Assembly: GCF_002797595.1 (NCBI RefSeq)
Contig: NZ_PGFE01000003.1
Location: 124,001-188,000, forward strand
DNA from: Sediminihabitans luteus
Lineage (GTDB): Bacteria; Actinomycetota; Actinomycetes; Actinomycetales; Cellulomonadaceae
Direction: 5' to 3'
DNA length: 64,000 nt
Shown: positions 9,014-19,070 of the stretch, one piece after another
Layout of the letters: each line of letters opens with the position of its first letter
How positions within the stretch are numbered: the first letter of the stretch is position 1
Made by a program: the position numbers and the translations under genes
Notes under the pieces: generated by a model
The model's input: only the letters and a program-made list of their open reading frames with translations
Told to the model about the DNA's origin: nothing
Database searches by the model: none

Positions 9014-10878
9014 GACTCGTCCCCGACGACCGCGAGCACCGAGCGCATCCACTGCTCGGGCCCCGCGTGCTCGCGGGCCCGCCGGGCCCGGGCCGCCTGC
9101 GCGTCGATGAGCGCGGCGGCGTCGCGCTCGTCGAGGTGCGCGACCGACGGGCTCACGGGCCCCGGCGTCGAGTGGACCGCGAAGGACGCGACACCGAGAC
9201 GACGCTGCAGCGGCCCCTGGTCGAGCCCGAGCGACTGCGTGCGCTCGTGCGGCACCACGACGGTCGAGCGGACGAAGCGCCCCCGGCGCAGCAGCAGCGC
9301 GGTGCCCGTGACCGCGAAGCCCTGGCGCTGCCAGGCCCACGGGTCGAGCCAGCGCGCCCGGCGCGGTGCGGTCGTGAACCGTTCGCCAGGGCCCGAGCCG
9401 ACGAGCGCCTCGTCGAGCACCTCGCGCGCGTGCGCGTCGCCGAGGTCGGGCAGCACGAGCCACAGCGCCGTGAGCGCCTCGTCGCGCGTGCCGACGGGCA
9501 GCAGCACGCTCGAGCTCTCCGACGTGACGCCGTACCCGGCGACGTTGACCTCGACGCGCCACCAGTCGCGGTCGCGCCACAGCATCCCCTGGTGGAGCTG
9601 CACGGCCTGCACGCGCCCGGGCGGGATGGTCTGCGCGCGCGACTCGAGCAGACCGTGGCGCAACCGCACCCCGTCGGGCGAGATCGCGCTGCGGAACCCG
9701 AACTCGCCCGAGAACCGCGAGAACAGGAACCCGCCCGCGCCGAGCGCCGCGGGCAGCGCCGCGTATGCGATCGAGAGGTCGCGCGTGCCGATCGCGACGC
9801 CGACCAGCGCGGCCACGCCCACGACGAACGCGACGAACGGCAGCGACCGCACGAGCGACCACACGAGCCGCCCGGGGGCGAGCTCCAGCACGGGGCGCTC
9901 GGGCGCCTCGACCGCGAGGCCGAGGCCGTGCGCGGGGGTCCCGGGGACGAGCCCGGGCGTGCCGGCGGGAGTGGCAGGGGTGGACGCCGCGGCGCCGGCC
10001 GTCGCAGCCTCGACCGTCACAGCGTCGGCCGTCGCAGCATCGACCATCGCAGCGTCGGCCCCGGTCGGGTCGGCCGGGGCTTCCCCCGGACCCGTCGCGA
10101 CGGACGGCGCGTGACCCGCGGACGACGCGTGGCCGGCACCGTCGTTGGCCGGGTGACCCGGCACCCCGGCTGCGGCGTCCGGTCGGCGCGCGACACCGGC
10201 CGCCCGCGCGAGGATCTCGTTGCGCAGCTGCTCGGCGTCCGCGAGACGCAGGAAGCCGATCCGGACCGCCGAGTCCGCGCCTCCTGCGACCTCGAGGCGC
10301 AGCTCGGCGAGTCCCACGAGCCGCCCGAGCAGCGGCTGGTTGAGGTCGACCGCCTGCAGACGGGTGAGGCGCGCGTTGCGCTGCTGCTTGAACAGGATCC
10401 CGGTGCGCAGGTGCACCGAGTCGTCGTCGATCGCGAACGACGTCTTGCGCCACGCGAGCGCCGAGATCCCGAGGGCGCCGAGCAGGAGCACGACGACGCC
10501 CAGGAGCACCTGGACCCAGTACCGGGTGAGGTCGAGGCCGTCGCCCGAGACGACGCCGCCGAACGACTGCTGCCCCACGACCACGAGCACCGCGACCAGC
10601 ACCGCCCAGCCGCGCACGAGCGGCGTGACGGGGTGCACGCGCCGCCAGTCGAGACCCGCTGCCGGGTCCGCCGTCGCGCCCTTGGGCACGGCGTCCTGCG
10701 CGACGACCCCCGAGGGCGTCGCGCGGTCCGTGGGCATTGCGTCGTCCGAGGGCATTGCGTCGTCCGAGGGCATTGCGTCGTCCGAGGGCGTCAGGTCCGT
10801 GGGCGCCGGGTCTGTGAGCGCCGGGTCTGTGAGCGCAGGATCCGTGGGCGCAGGGTCGTGCACGGGGCGCTCGCTCAC
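9010..10878 (-). CDS. bacterial PH-domain (YdbT-like) membrane protein, 622 aa
   Basis: Integral membrane protein with repeated bacterial pleckstrin-homology (bPH2, formerly DUF304) domains. Membrane pairs occur near residues 80-105 and 125-150, then a bPH2 domain (SFAIDDDSVHLRTGILFKQQ), a Pro/Ala-rich linker (about 240-300), a second membrane pair and further bPH2 segments (GVRLRHGLLESRAQTIPPGR). The first 55 residues consist of short Asp/Pro repeats such as TDPAL and SDDAMP, each an exact DNA repeat between 10740 and 10860. The gene overlaps the shorter PH gene upstream and DUF2520 downstream by 4 bp each. It probably assembles with the former. Function unknown. Confidence 0.85.
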   Translation of the reverse strand: MSERPVHDPAPTDPALTDPALTDPAPTDLTPSDDAMPSDDAMPSDDAMPTDRATPSGVVAQDAVPKGATADPAAGLDWRRVHPVTPLVRGWAVLVAVLVVVGQQSFGGVVSGDGLDLTRYWVQVLLGVVVLLLGALGISALAWRKTSFAIDDDSVHLRTGILFKQQRNARLTRLQAVDLNQPLLGRLVGLAELRLEVAGGADSAVRIGFLRLADAEQLRNEILARAAGVARRPDAAAGVPGHPANDGAGHASSAGHAPSVATGPGEAPADPTGADAAMVDAATADAVTVEAATAGAAASTPATPAGTPGLVPGTPAHGLGLAVEAPERPVLELAPGRLVWSLVRSLPFVAFVVGVAALVGVAIGTRDLSIAYAALPAALGAGGFLFSRFSGEFGFRSAISPDGVRLRHGLLESRAQTIPPGRVQAVQLHQGMLWRDRDWWRVEVNVAGYGVTSESSSVLLPVGTRDEALTALWLVLPDLGDAHAREVLDEALVGSGPGERFTTAPRRARWLDPWAWQRQGFAVTGTALLLRRGRFVRSTVVVPHERTQSLGLDQGPLQRRLGVASFAVHSTPGPVSPSVAHLDERDAAALIDAQAARARRAREHAGPEQWMRSVLAVVGDES

Positions 10879-11378
10879 AGGCCGGCCAACCGGGCCTGGC
10901 CGCGCTCCGACAGGCGGTCACGCAGGCGGGCCGCCTCGGCCGGCGGCAGCCCCGGCACCGCCGCGTCGGTCGCGGGCGACGCGGTGTGGAGCTGGACCTT
11001 GGCGATCCCGAAGCGCGCCGCGAAGGGACCGGCCTCGACGTCCACGTACTGCAGGCGGCCGTACGGGACCACGACGAGCGAGCGGAACATGATGCCGCGT
11101 CGGATCAGCAGGTCGTCGTCCCGCTCGGCGTACCGGGTCGCACGCACCTGACGCGGCACGAGCACGCAGGACCAGACGAACACCGCGGCGGGCACGCCGG
11201 CGAGCAGCCACCACCAGGGGGCGGACAGGAGGACGGCGAGCAGCGCACCCACGACCACGGGCACCGCGCACACGATCCCCACCACGAGCAGCCGCGCGGG
11301 GACGAGGCGCGGCGAGACCGACGACCACTCGACCCCCGCAGGGTCGAACGGGCCGGGATGCGTGGGCTGTGGGTCCAT
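10875..11378 (-). CDS. bacterial PH-domain membrane protein, 167 aa
   Basis: Short partner of the preceding YdbT-like protein. Two membrane helices (about residues 32-75, ARLLVVGIVCAVPVVVGALL) are followed by one bPH2 domain (LLIRRGIMFRSLVVVPYGRL, then YVDVEAGPFAARFGIAKVQL). Such small and large pairs (YdbS/YdbT in Bacillus) are commonly adjacent; in Bacillus they have been linked to resistance to bacteriocins. The ATG at 11378 has no Shine-Dalgarno but CACAAT ends 6 nt upstream, so it may start a leaderless transcript. The stop overlaps the 622-aa gene by 4 bp. Confidence 0.85.
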   Translation of the reverse strand: MDPQPTHPGPFDPAGVEWSSVSPRLVPARLLVVGIVCAVPVVVGALLAVLLSAPWWWLLAGVPAAVFVWSCVLVPRQVRATRYAERDDDLLIRRGIMFRSLVVVPYGRLQYVDVEAGPFAARFGIAKVQLHTASPATDAAVPGLPPAEAARLRDRLSERGQARLAGL

Positions 11379-11384
11379 GCCCGC

Positions 11385-11390
11385 ATTGTG
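11385..11390 (-). promoter_or_regulatory. -10 box for leaderless PH-domain gene
   Basis: CACAAT on the minus strand, 6 nt before the ATG at 11378, in the 23-bp gap after the DUF3180 gene. The same hexamer and spacing precede the thiamine-binding gene at 36696. Weaker than TANNNT sites. Confidence 0.35.
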
Positions 11391-11401
11391 CCACCCGGGG
11401 C

Positions 11402-11932
11402 TCAGGCGCGGGCCCCGGCCTCGTCGTCCTCCCCGTCGTCGAACCCCGGACGGCGGGTGCGCCCCGCCGCGTCGTCGCCGTCGTCCGGCGGGAGCCGGCA
11501 GAACGACTCGGCGACGAGCCCGGCCGCCGTGAGCAGCAGCGCGCACACCGCCGCGACCAGCGCGGCCACGGCCTTCTCCCGACGCGCGTCGACCCCGAGC
11601 TCGGCGGCGAAGCGCACCGCCTGCCCCGCGTACCAGCCGAACAGCAGCACGCCGGCCAGCGCCGCCGACTTCGCGAGCACCAGCGTCCGTGCGGCCCGCA
11701 CCCCCGAGAGCGACGGTCGTCTGCCCCGCAGGTACGAGCGCACCGTCCAGCCCGCCCAGAGCACGGCACCCGCGAGCACGACGAGCGTGACGTCGACCGC
11801 CCACGGGACACCGGCCAGGAAGACGCCGGAGTCCTCGAGCAGGCCCACGACCGCCCAGCTCGCGGCCGTCGCGAGGAGCGCGACGATCACGAGGGTGCGC
11901 AGGCGTGTGCGCTGCACGGTCGGGCCCGTCAC
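11402..11932 (-). CDS. DUF3180 membrane protein
   Basis: A 176-aa protein with four predicted membrane helices (near residues 12-32, 42-64, 84-108 and 125-148), matching DUF3180, which sits after folK in actinobacteria including Mycobacterium. The C-terminus is a short acidic cytoplasmic tail (DDGDDAAGRT...). GTG 11932 overlaps the stop of folB-folK by 4 bp, implying coupled translation with folate synthesis genes, although no role in folate metabolism is known. Function unknown. Confidence 0.85.
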   Translation of the reverse strand: MTGPTVQRTRLRTLVIVALLATAASWAVVGLLEDSGVFLAGVPWAVDVTLVVLAGAVLWAGWTVRSYLRGRRPSLSGVRAARTLVLAKSAALAGVLLFGWYAGQAVRFAAELGVDARREKAVAALVAAVCALLLTAAGLVAESFCRLPPDDGDDAAGRTRRPGFDDGEDDEAGARA

Positions 11933-14556
11933 CAGCGCGGCGGCGGCGGGGTGTCCTGCGCCGCGGCGCCCTGGTCACGCCCCTCCACGGGGACGACCGG
12001 CGGCGCCCACGGCGAGTCCGCGGGCGGCCACGCAGCCCGGCCTGACGCGTGCACCGGGGCGAACGCCGGCGCCGGGCCCGTACCTGACGCGCTCGCGGCC
12101 TGGTTCGCTCCTGCCTGCTGATCCCCTGCCCGCTGATCCCCTGCCTGCTGCTCCGCGGCCTGGTGCCCCGAGGGCGGCAGCCATGCGGGCTGCTGACCCG
12201 ACGGCTGGCCGGCGTGCGGCTCGGCCACGTCGACCGCGGGCGCCCACCGCACCGGCACCTGCACGAGGTCGGGGGCCGCACCGGGAACCGGCACGGCGAC
12301 GGGCGAGGCCACGTCGTCCTGCGACGTGGGCTGCTGCGTGACCTGCTGCGGCGGGGTGGGCTGCTGCTGCGGGGCCGACTGCTGCTGCGCGACCTGCCCG
12401 GTCGGCTGGCCCACGGGCGGCTGGGGCGCCGTCTGCGGGGTGCCGTGCGCCGCACCGAGCGGCGCGAGCGGGACGAACTGCTCGTCGGGACGGTAGGGGG
12501 CCTCGTCCGACTCGTACGCCTCGCGCACGGGCGGACGCCGGAACGCCATCTGCTCGCCCTCGGGCGCCGCCTGCTCGGGTGCGGGCTGCGCGCCCGGCTG
12601 GTGGGCGTCCGGCTGGTGCGTGCGCTGCACCGGGGCCGTGTGCCCCGTGAAGCCCTGCACGGGCTCGAACTCCTGCGCAGGCTGGAACTCCTGGGCAGGC
12701 TGGAACTCCTGCGCAGGCTGGAACTCCTGGGCATCGTGGAACTCCTGCGGCTCCGCGGGGCGCGACGCGGGCAGCGCTTCCGGGAACGCCTGCTGCTCGC
12801 GCTGCTGCGGCTCCTGGGTCCGGACCTCGACCGGCGCCTGGGCGTAGGGCTGATCACCCTGCGGCGCCCCCGCGTGCTGCCACTCGACCTGGCGCGGCTC
12901 GAACGTCCGAGGGTCGACCTGCTGCGCCTCGGCCTGCGGCACGTCGGGATGCTGCCACTCGACCTGGCGCGGCTCGAACGACACGGGCTGCGCGGGCGAG
13001 TCGTGGTGCTGCGGCGTGCCGTCCTGCGGGTAGGCCTCCTGCGGAGCGCCCTCGTGTCGAGCGCTCTCGTGCTGGACGTCCTCGTGCGTGCCCCCGGGGT
13101 TCCCGGTGTCCAGACCGTCCGGCACGGCCGTGGGACCACCGTCGAGACCGGCCTCACCGGCCGCAGGGCGCGCGTCGTCGTCCTGCGTGCCGTCGGGCCC
13201 GGACACCGGCTGCTGCTCGTGCACGTGCGGCTCGTGCGCGGCCGCCGCGACCGAGGGGGCCGGGGTGGTCGCAGGCTCCTTCTCGGCGGGCTCCGGCACG
13301 TCGGCGGCGGGCACGTCGGCGGCGGGCACGTCGCGGGGCTCGGGCTCGCTCAGCCAGTCGAGCGCGAGCCAGCGGATCCCGGTGCGGTCGGGTGCCGTCG
13401 CGGCGAGGGCGGCCACGCCGCCGCCGCCGAGACCCGGCAGCACGGCGTCGGGCGCGACCTGCGCCCACGGCTCGAGCACGAACGCGCGCTCGTGCGCGCG
13501 GGGGTGCGGCACGACGAGGTCGTCGGTGTCGGCCACGACGCCGCCGTACACGATCAGGTCGACGTCGAGCGTGCGAGGGCCCCAGTGCTCGTGCCGCTCA
13601 CGCCCGTGGGCACGCTCGACCGCCTGGAGCTGGTGCATGAGGTCGCGCGCGGCGAGGCGCGTGCGACCGAGCAGCACGGTGTTGAGGAAGTCGGGCTGCT
13701 CGGGACCGCCCACGGCCGCGGTGCGGGCGAGCGGTGCGACCTCGGTGAGCTCGAGACCCGTGATCGAGTCGACGTCCGTCACGGCGCGTCGGAGCGTGGC
13801 CTGCGGGTCGCCCAGGTTCGCGCCGAGCGCGATGACGACCTCGACGACGCCCTCGGGCTCGCGGTCGAGCACGTCGCCCACCGGCGCCTCGGGCTCGGCC
13901 GGCTCGTCGACCTCGGCGGGCCGGTGCTCGACGACAGGCGCGGCGAACGCCGTCTCGTCGACGGGCGCGACGGCCGGCGCGACGTCGGGCACGACCACGG
14001 GCGCGACCGCGGGGACGGCGTCCGACGGGGCGCCGAGCGCGTCCACGGACGTCACGCCGGGCGCGAACGCGGGCGGCAGGTCCGTCGCGGCGGGCTCGGG
14101 CTCGGCCTCCTGGACCGGCAGCCGCAGCGGCGGCACCACGGGCGGGCGGCGCAGGCGGTCGCGGCGGATCACGACGATCGCGTCGTCGAACGGCACCGCG
14201 ATGGGCGCCTCGGGCTTGTGCAGGGTCACGTCGATCGCCTCGACGCCCGCGTGCATGAGCACGGTCGCGGCGATGCGCTCCGCGACGGTCTCGATGAGCT
14301 CGGCGGGCTCGCCCGCGAGAACCGCGACGACGTCCTCGGCGACCTCGGCGTAACTCGTCGTCGAGCCCAGGTCGTCACCGACCGCGGCGTCGCGCGTGTC
14401 GACGTGCAGGACGACGTCCGCCACGAAGACCTGACCGTCGCGCCGCTCGTGCTCGAGCACGCCGTGGTAGCCGGTCGCCCGCAGGCCCTTGAGCCGGATC
14501 TGGTCGAACGGGTAGCCGTCCGGCCCTTGCAGACCCCCTGGGATCGTCTGGTTCAC
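11929..14556 (-). CDS. folB-folK: fused dihydroneopterin aldolase / HPPK with a long Pro/Gln-rich tail
   Basis: Two folate enzymes in one 875-aa chain. FolB (about residues 20-135; IRLKGLRATGYHGVLEHERR, catalytic Lys in TLHKPEAPI) cleaves dihydroneopterin. A Pro/Ala/Val linker follows. FolK (about 240-405; VIALGANLGDPQATLR, GPRTLDVDLIVYGG) pyrophosphorylates hydroxymethyl-dihydropterin. The last 460 residues (DNA about 11929-13300) are disordered-looking, rich in Pro, Gln, Glu and His, with four PAQEFQ-type repeats and two EPRQVEWQH blocks, and are not part of either enzyme. GTG 14556 is chosen because AGGAG precedes it at 6 nt; a longer frame from 14604 adds 16 acidic residues. Overlaps DUF3180 by 4 bp. 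Confidence 0.93.
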   Translation of the reverse strand: MNQTIPGGLQGPDGYPFDQIRLKGLRATGYHGVLEHERRDGQVFVADVVLHVDTRDAAVGDDLGSTTSYAEVAEDVVAVLAGEPAELIETVAERIAATVLMHAGVEAIDVTLHKPEAPIAVPFDDAIVVIRRDRLRRPPVVPPLRLPVQEAEPEPAATDLPPAFAPGVTSVDALGAPSDAVPAVAPVVVPDVAPAVAPVDETAFAAPVVEHRPAEVDEPAEPEAPVGDVLDREPEGVVEVVIALGANLGDPQATLRRAVTDVDSITGLELTEVAPLARTAAVGGPEQPDFLNTVLLGRTRLAARDLMHQLQAVERAHGRERHEHWGPRTLDVDLIVYGGVVADTDDLVVPHPRAHERAFVLEPWAQVAPDAVLPGLGGGGVAALAATAPDRTGIRWLALDWLSEPEPRDVPAADVPAADVPEPAEKEPATTPAPSVAAAAHEPHVHEQQPVSGPDGTQDDDARPAAGEAGLDGGPTAVPDGLDTGNPGGTHEDVQHESARHEGAPQEAYPQDGTPQHHDSPAQPVSFEPRQVEWQHPDVPQAEAQQVDPRTFEPRQVEWQHAGAPQGDQPYAQAPVEVRTQEPQQREQQAFPEALPASRPAEPQEFHDAQEFQPAQEFQPAQEFQPAQEFEPVQGFTGHTAPVQRTHQPDAHQPGAQPAPEQAAPEGEQMAFRRPPVREAYESDEAPYRPDEQFVPLAPLGAAHGTPQTAPQPPVGQPTGQVAQQQSAPQQQPTPPQQVTQQPTSQDDVASPVAVPVPGAAPDLVQVPVRWAPAVDVAEPHAGQPSGQQPAWLPPSGHQAAEQQAGDQRAGDQQAGANQAASASGTGPAPAFAPVHASGRAAWPPADSPWAPPVVPVEGRDQGAAAQDTPPPPRW

Positions 14557-14670
14557 GTCGCTCTCCTGGTCTGCGTCACGTCGTCGCACATCGTCATCGT
14601 CCACTCCGCCGGTCGAACCGTCGACCGGTCGCCGCGCCCGCCGACCGTCACCGGTCGTGCGGGCCGCGCG

Positions 14671-15597
14671 TCACCCGACGGGCCCGGGCGGATGGTCCTG
14701 CCCCGGGTCCATCTTTCGCGGTCTACGTCCGGATTGCCAAGCCTTGACCACTCGCACGGCGTCCGCGGACCCGGGCACGGCGTGCACGCGCACGCACCAC
14801 GCGCCCGCCGCCGCGGCGAGCGTCGAGATCGCCGCGGTCGCGTGGTCCCGCGCCTCCGGCGGGACGACGTCGCGCGCGTCCTGCGCGAGCAGGTGCCCGA
14901 GGAACCGCTTGCGCGACGCCCCCACGAGCACCGGGAACCCGAGGGAACGCAGCTCGTCGAGGTGCGCGAGCAGCGGCCAGTTGGCGCTGCCCGCCTTCGA
15001 GAAGCCGAGCCCGGGGTCGAGCACGAGCTGGGAGTCGCGCACCCCGGCGGCCCGCAGCGCGTCCACGCGCGCGGCCAGCTCGGACGCGACGTCGGCCACG
15101 ACGTCGTCGTACCGCTCGAGCGAGTCCATGACGTCCGCGTGACCCCGCCAGTGCATGACGACGTACACGACCCCGAGCCGGGCCACGACCTCCGCCATGG
15201 CGGGGTCGGCGAGGCCGCCCGAGACGTCGTTCACGATCAGCGCGCCGGCGGCGACCGCCCGCTCGGCGACCACGGCGCGCGTCGTGTCGACGCTCACGAC
15301 GGCGCCGTCGCGCGCGAGCGCCTCGACCACGGGCAGCACCCGCGCGAGCTCGTCCTCGACGCTCACGCGCGCCGAGCCCGGGCGGGTCGACTCGCCGCCC
15401 ACGTCGAGCACGTCGGCGCCCTGCGCGAGCAGCTCGCGCCCGTGCGCGACCGCGGCCGCGGGCTCGAACCAGCGGCCGCCGTCCGAGAACGAGTCGGGGG
15501 TCACGTTGACGACGCCCATGACGAGCGTGCGGTCGAGCGACGTCAGCGCGTCGGGGAGCGGCGCCGGGTGGCGCGGCGACCTCGTGGGGCTGCTCAC
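14671..15597 (-). CDS. folP: dihydropteroate synthase
   Basis: Condenses hydroxymethyl-dihydropterin pyrophosphate with p-aminobenzoate; target of sulfonamides. Signatures [38 protein letters not shown] and [11 protein letters not shown] are all present in a TIM-barrel of normal length (308 aa). GTG 15597 overlaps the folE stop by 4 bp (GTGA). The C-terminal 15 residues are Arg/Pro-rich. The 114 bp before folB-folK contain no obvious terminator, so folE-folP-folB/K are probably one operon. Confidence 0.95.
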   Translation of the reverse strand: MSSPTRSPRHPAPLPDALTSLDRTLVMGVVNVTPDSFSDGGRWFEPAAAVAHGRELLAQGADVLDVGGESTRPGSARVSVEDELARVLPVVEALARDGAVVSVDTTRAVVAERAVAAGALIVNDVSGGLADPAMAEVVARLGVVYVVMHWRGHADVMDSLERYDDVVADVASELAARVDALRAAGVRDSQLVLDPGLGFSKAGSANWPLLAHLDELRSLGFPVLVGASRKRFLGHLLAQDARDVVPPEARDHATAAISTLAAAAGAWCVRVHAVPGSADAVRVVKAWQSGRRPRKMDPGQDHPPGPVG

Positions 15598-16214
15598 CGA
15601 CCCAGGATGAGGCTCATGGCCTCGGCCCGCGTCGCGCCGTCCCGCATCTGCCCGCGCACCGCGGACGTCACGGTCCGCGACCCGGGCTTGCGCACGCCGC
15701 GCATCGACATGCACAGGTGCTCGCACTCGACGACGACGATCACGCCGCGAGCGTCGAGGTGCTCGACGAGCGCGTCCGCGATCTGGGTCGTCAGGCGCTC
15801 CTGGACCTGCGGACGCCGCGCGTAGACCTCGACGAGGCGGGCCAGCTTGGACAGGCCCGTGATCCGGCCGTCCACGTTCGGGATGTACCCGACGTGCGCG
15901 ACGCCGTGGAACGGCACGAGGTGGTGCTCGCACGTCGAGTAGAGCTCGATGTCCTTGACCAGGACCATCTCTTCGTGACCGAGGTCGAAGGTGGTGGTGA
16001 GCACGTCGGTCGCGTCCTGGTGCAGGCCCGCGAAGATCTCGCGATACGCGCGCGCGACCCGCGCAGGCGTCTCGCGCAGGCCCTCGCGGTCGGGGTTCTC
16101 CCCCACGCCGAGCAGCAGCTCGCGCACCGCGGCCTCGACCCGGGCCTCGTCGTACGGCCCGATCTCGGCCGCCGAGGGCAGGTCGGCGCCCGCGTCGTGC
16201 CCGACGTCAGCCAC
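15594..16214 (-). CDS. folE: GTP cyclohydrolase I
   Basis: First step of folate synthesis, GTP to dihydroneopterin triphosphate. The 206-aa protein carries the zinc ligands Cys-Glu-His-His in [13 protein letters not shown] and the later Cys in [11 protein letters not shown], plus [20 protein letters not shown] typical of the zinc-dependent FolE1 class. GTG 16214 overlaps the end of ftsH by 8 bp. Order ftsH-folE-folP-folB/K is conserved in actinobacteria. Confidence 0.96.
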   Translation of the reverse strand: MADVGHDAGADLPSAAEIGPYDEARVEAAVRELLLGVGENPDREGLRETPARVARAYREIFAGLHQDATDVLTTTFDLGHEEMVLVKDIELYSTCEHHLVPFHGVAHVGYIPNVDGRITGLSKLARLVEVYARRPQVQERLTTQIADALVEHLDARGVIVVVECEHLCMSMRGVRKPGSRTVTSAVRGQMRDGATRAEAMSLILGR

Positions 16215-18345
16215 GCTCGTCCTCGCCCGGGGCCGGCTTCGGGGCGGGCTCGCCCACGACCGGCCCGCCCGCGAACGGGTCGGCGGCCGACGCGTCGGTC
16301 GCGCCGCCCACGGGCTTGTCGGCCGGCACCTCGCCGACCGACTCGGCCGGGGCCTCGTCGTTCGCGGCGGCGATGTAGTCCTGCGGGACGACCTCCTGGT
16401 CGCCCAGCACGGCCTTCTCCGCGGGCGTCATCACCGGGCCGCGCGACGAGACCGCGCGCTGCTCGGACGAGAGCCACACGTCGCGCGGGTCGCGCTTGAC
16501 CACGGGCGCGAAGACCTCGGCGAGCTCGGCCTGGTTGAGCGTCTCCTTGTCGAGGAGCTCGAGCACGAGGTGGTCGAGCACGTCGCGGTACTGGTTGAGC
16601 ACCTCCCACGCCTCGTCGTGCGCGGCCTCGACCAGGCGGCGGACCTCGTGGTCCACGGTGCCCGCGACGGCCTCGGAGTAGTCGCGCTGGTGACCCATGT
16701 CGCGGCCGAGGAACGGCTCGCCGCTCGAGCTGCCGAGCTTGAGCGCGCCCACGCGCTCGCTCATGCCGAACTCGGTGACCATCTTGCGCGCGATCGCCGT
16801 GGCCTTCTCGATGTCGTTCGACGCCCCCGTGGTCGGGTCGTGGAACACCATCTCCTCGGCCACGCGGCCGCCCATGGCGTACGCGAGCTGGTCGAGCAGC
16901 TCGTTGCGCGTCGTCGAGTACTTGTCCTCGGTCGGCATGACCATGGTGTACCCGAGCGCGCGGCCGCGCGGCAGGATCGTGACCTTGGTGACCGGGTCGG
17001 TGTACCGCATCGCGGCGGCCACCAGAGCGTGCCCGCCCTCGTGGTACGCGGTGATCTTCTGCTCGTTGACGTTCATGACGCGCGTGCGCTTCTGCGGGCC
17101 CGCGATGACGCGGTCGATCGCCTCGTCGAGCGCGCGGTCGTCGATGAGCTGCGCACCCGAGCGCGCGGTCAGCAGCGCGGCCTCGTTGAGCACGTTCGCG
17201 AGGTCGGCACCCGTGAACCCGGGCGTGCGGCGCGCGACCGACAGCAGGTCGAGGTGCGGCACGATCGGCTTGCCCGCGGCGTGCACCGTGAGGATCGCCT
17301 CGCGGCCCTTGAGGTCGGGGGCCTCGACCGCGACCTGGCGGTCGAACCGGCCCGGGCGCAGCAGCGCGGGGTCGAGGATGTCGGGGCGGTTGGTCGCGGC
17401 GATCAGGATCACGTTGGCCTTGACGTCGAACCCGTCCATCTCGACGAGCAGCTGGTTGAGCGTCTGCTCGCGCTCGTCGTGACCGCCGCCCATGCCGGCG
17501 CCGCGGTGGCGACCGACCGCGTCGATCTCGTCGACGAAGATGATCGCGGGCGAGTTCTCCTTGGCCTGCGTGAACAGGTCGCGCACGCGGCTCGCGCCGA
17601 CGCCCACGAACATCTCGACGAAGTCCGAGCCGGAGATCGAGTAGAACGGCACGCCCGCCTCGCCCGCGACGGCGCGCGCGAGCAGGGTCTTGCCGGTTCC
17701 CGGCGGGCCGTACAGCAGCACGCCCTTGGGGATCTTGGCGCCCACGGCCTGGAACTTGGCGGGCTCGGCGAGGAACTCCTTGATCTCGTGGAGCTCCTCG
17801 ACGGCCTCGTCCGCGCCGGCGACGTCGGCGAACGTGACCTGCGGGGTGTCCTTCGAGACGAGCTTGGCCTTGGACTTGCCGAAGCCCATGGCCTTCGCGT
17901 TGCCGCCCTGCATGCGCGAGAGCAGGAACCAGAAGATCACGCCGATGATGAGGAACGGGATGAGGAACGAGAGCATCGACCCGAGGAACGACGGCTGCGA
18001 GACCTCGGAGTTGAACCCGTCCGCCGGGTCGGCCGCGGTCACCGCGTCGACGACCTCGTCACCCTGCGGGTCGACGTAGAAGAACTCGACGTTCTTGCCC
18101 TTGTTCTGCTCCTTGCCGTCCTCGTCCGTGTAGACGAAGTCGTCGTCGAGCGTGAGGCGCACCCGCTGGTCGCCGTCCACGAGCAGGGCCTGGTCGACCT
18201 TGCCGTCGGCGAGGAGCTCGAGCCCCTGCGAGGTGTCGATGCGCTGCACGGAGGGCGTCCGGAGCGTCGCGAACCCGATCCACACGAGGATCAGCGCGAG
18301 CGCGACCCAGACGTACCAACCACTGAAGATCTTCTTGGCGTTCAT
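16207..18345 (-). CDS. ftsH: ATP-dependent zinc metalloprotease FtsH
   Basis: Membrane-anchored AAA+ protease for quality control of membrane and regulatory proteins. Two membrane helices (about residues 8-28 and 115-135) flank an extracytoplasmic domain; then Walker A GPPGTGKT, Walker [14 protein letters not shown], the second region of homology, and the zinc site HEGGH (commonly HEAGH) with a downstream Asp in [10 protein letters not shown]. The last 80 residues are Pro/Ala/Glu-rich. ATG 18345 (712 aa) is preferred because actinobacterial FtsH starts M-N-x-K; a TTG at 18384 would add 13 residues. Confidence 0.96.
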   Translation of the reverse strand: MNAKKIFSGWYVWVALALILVWIGFATLRTPSVQRIDTSQGLELLADGKVDQALLVDGDQRVRLTLDDDFVYTDEDGKEQNKGKNVEFFYVDPQGDEVVDAVTAADPADGFNSEVSQPSFLGSMLSFLIPFLIIGVIFWFLLSRMQGGNAKAMGFGKSKAKLVSKDTPQVTFADVAGADEAVEELHEIKEFLAEPAKFQAVGAKIPKGVLLYGPPGTGKTLLARAVAGEAGVPFYSISGSDFVEMFVGVGASRVRDLFTQAKENSPAIIFVDEIDAVGRHRGAGMGGGHDEREQTLNQLLVEMDGFDVKANVILIAATNRPDILDPALLRPGRFDRQVAVEAPDLKGREAILTVHAAGKPIVPHLDLLSVARRTPGFTGADLANVLNEAALLTARSGAQLIDDRALDEAIDRVIAGPQKRTRVMNVNEQKITAYHEGGHALVAAAMRYTDPVTKVTILPRGRALGYTMVMPTEDKYSTTRNELLDQLAYAMGGRVAEEMVFHDPTTGASNDIEKATAIARKMVTEFGMSERVGALKLGSSSGEPFLGRDMGHQRDYSEAVAGTVDHEVRRLVEAAHDEAWEVLNQYRDVLDHLVLELLDKETLNQAELAEVFAPVVKRDPRDVWLSSEQRAVSSRGPVMTPAEKAVLGDQEVVPQDYIAAANDEAPAESVGEVPADKPVGGATDASAADPFAGGPVVGEPAPKPAPGEDERG

Positions 18346-18398
18346 CGGTGACGGGGCCGACCCCGCATCCCTCCACTCGCGCAACGGTTCCGACCGCG

Positions 18399-18404
18399 AA
18401 ACTA
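18399..18404 (-). promoter_or_regulatory. candidate ftsH -10 box
   Basis: TAGTTT (TANNNT) on the minus strand in the 124-bp gap between hpt and ftsH, about 53 bp upstream of the ftsH ATG. No convincing -35 element. Confidence 0.35.
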
Positions 18405-18469
18405 CACGCTTCGCCTGGACGGATGCTGGTCTGTTCGCCCAGGGCGTGTGCGCGCCCCGGGCCGGGGGC

Positions 18470-19027
18470 TCACGCCCCTTGGTACACGTGCGGCGCGAGC
18501 GTCCCGACGAACGGGAGGTTGCGGTACTTCTCGGCGAAGTCGAGGCCGTAGCCCACGACGAACTCGTTGGGGATGTCGAACCCGACGTAGCGGACGTCGA
18601 CCTCGACCTTGGCGGCCTCGGGCTTGCGCAGCATCGTGGCGATCTCGACCGACGCCGGGCCGCGGCTGCGCAGGTTCGACACGAGCCACGAGAGCGTCAG
18701 GCCCGAGTCGATGATGTCCTCGACGATGAGCACGTTGCGGCCCGAGAGGTCGGAGTCGAGGTCCTTGAGGATGCGGACCACGCCCGAGCTCTTGGTGCCC
18801 GAGCCGTACGACGAGACCGCCATCCAGTCCATGTTCACCGGGTGGTGCAGGCGACGCGAGAGGTCGGCCATGACCATGACCGCGCCCTTGAGCACGCCCA
18901 CGAGCAGGAGGTCCTTGCCGGCGTAGTCGGCGTCGATCTGTTCCGCCATCTCACCGAGCCGCGTCTGCAGCTGCTCCTCGGTGAGCAGGACGGCGGACAG
19001 GTCGGTGCCGAGGTCGGACGGTTCCAC
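18470..19027 (-). CDS. hpt: hypoxanthine(-guanine) phosphoribosyltransferase
   Basis: Purine salvage: hypoxanthine or guanine plus PRPP to IMP or GMP. The PRPP-binding loop [14 protein letters not shown] and the flexible-loop SSYGSG are intact in a 185-aa type I phosphoribosyltransferase. GTG 19027 has GGAG 7 nt upstream (CAGGAGATCTCC). The order tilS-hpt-ftsH is a classic bacterial arrangement. Predicted cytoplasmic. Confidence 0.95.
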   Translation of the reverse strand: MEPSDLGTDLSAVLLTEEQLQTRLGEMAEQIDADYAGKDLLLVGVLKGAVMVMADLSRRLHHPVNMDWMAVSSYGSGTKSSGVVRILKDLDSDLSGRNVLIVEDIIDSGLTLSWLVSNLRSRGPASVEIATMLRKPEAAKVEVDVRYVGFDIPNEFVVGYGLDFAEKYRNLPFVGTLAPHVYQGA

Positions 19028-19070
19028 GGAGATCTCCTGGGGGTTCGGGTGGGGCGCGGGGGTGTGCCGG

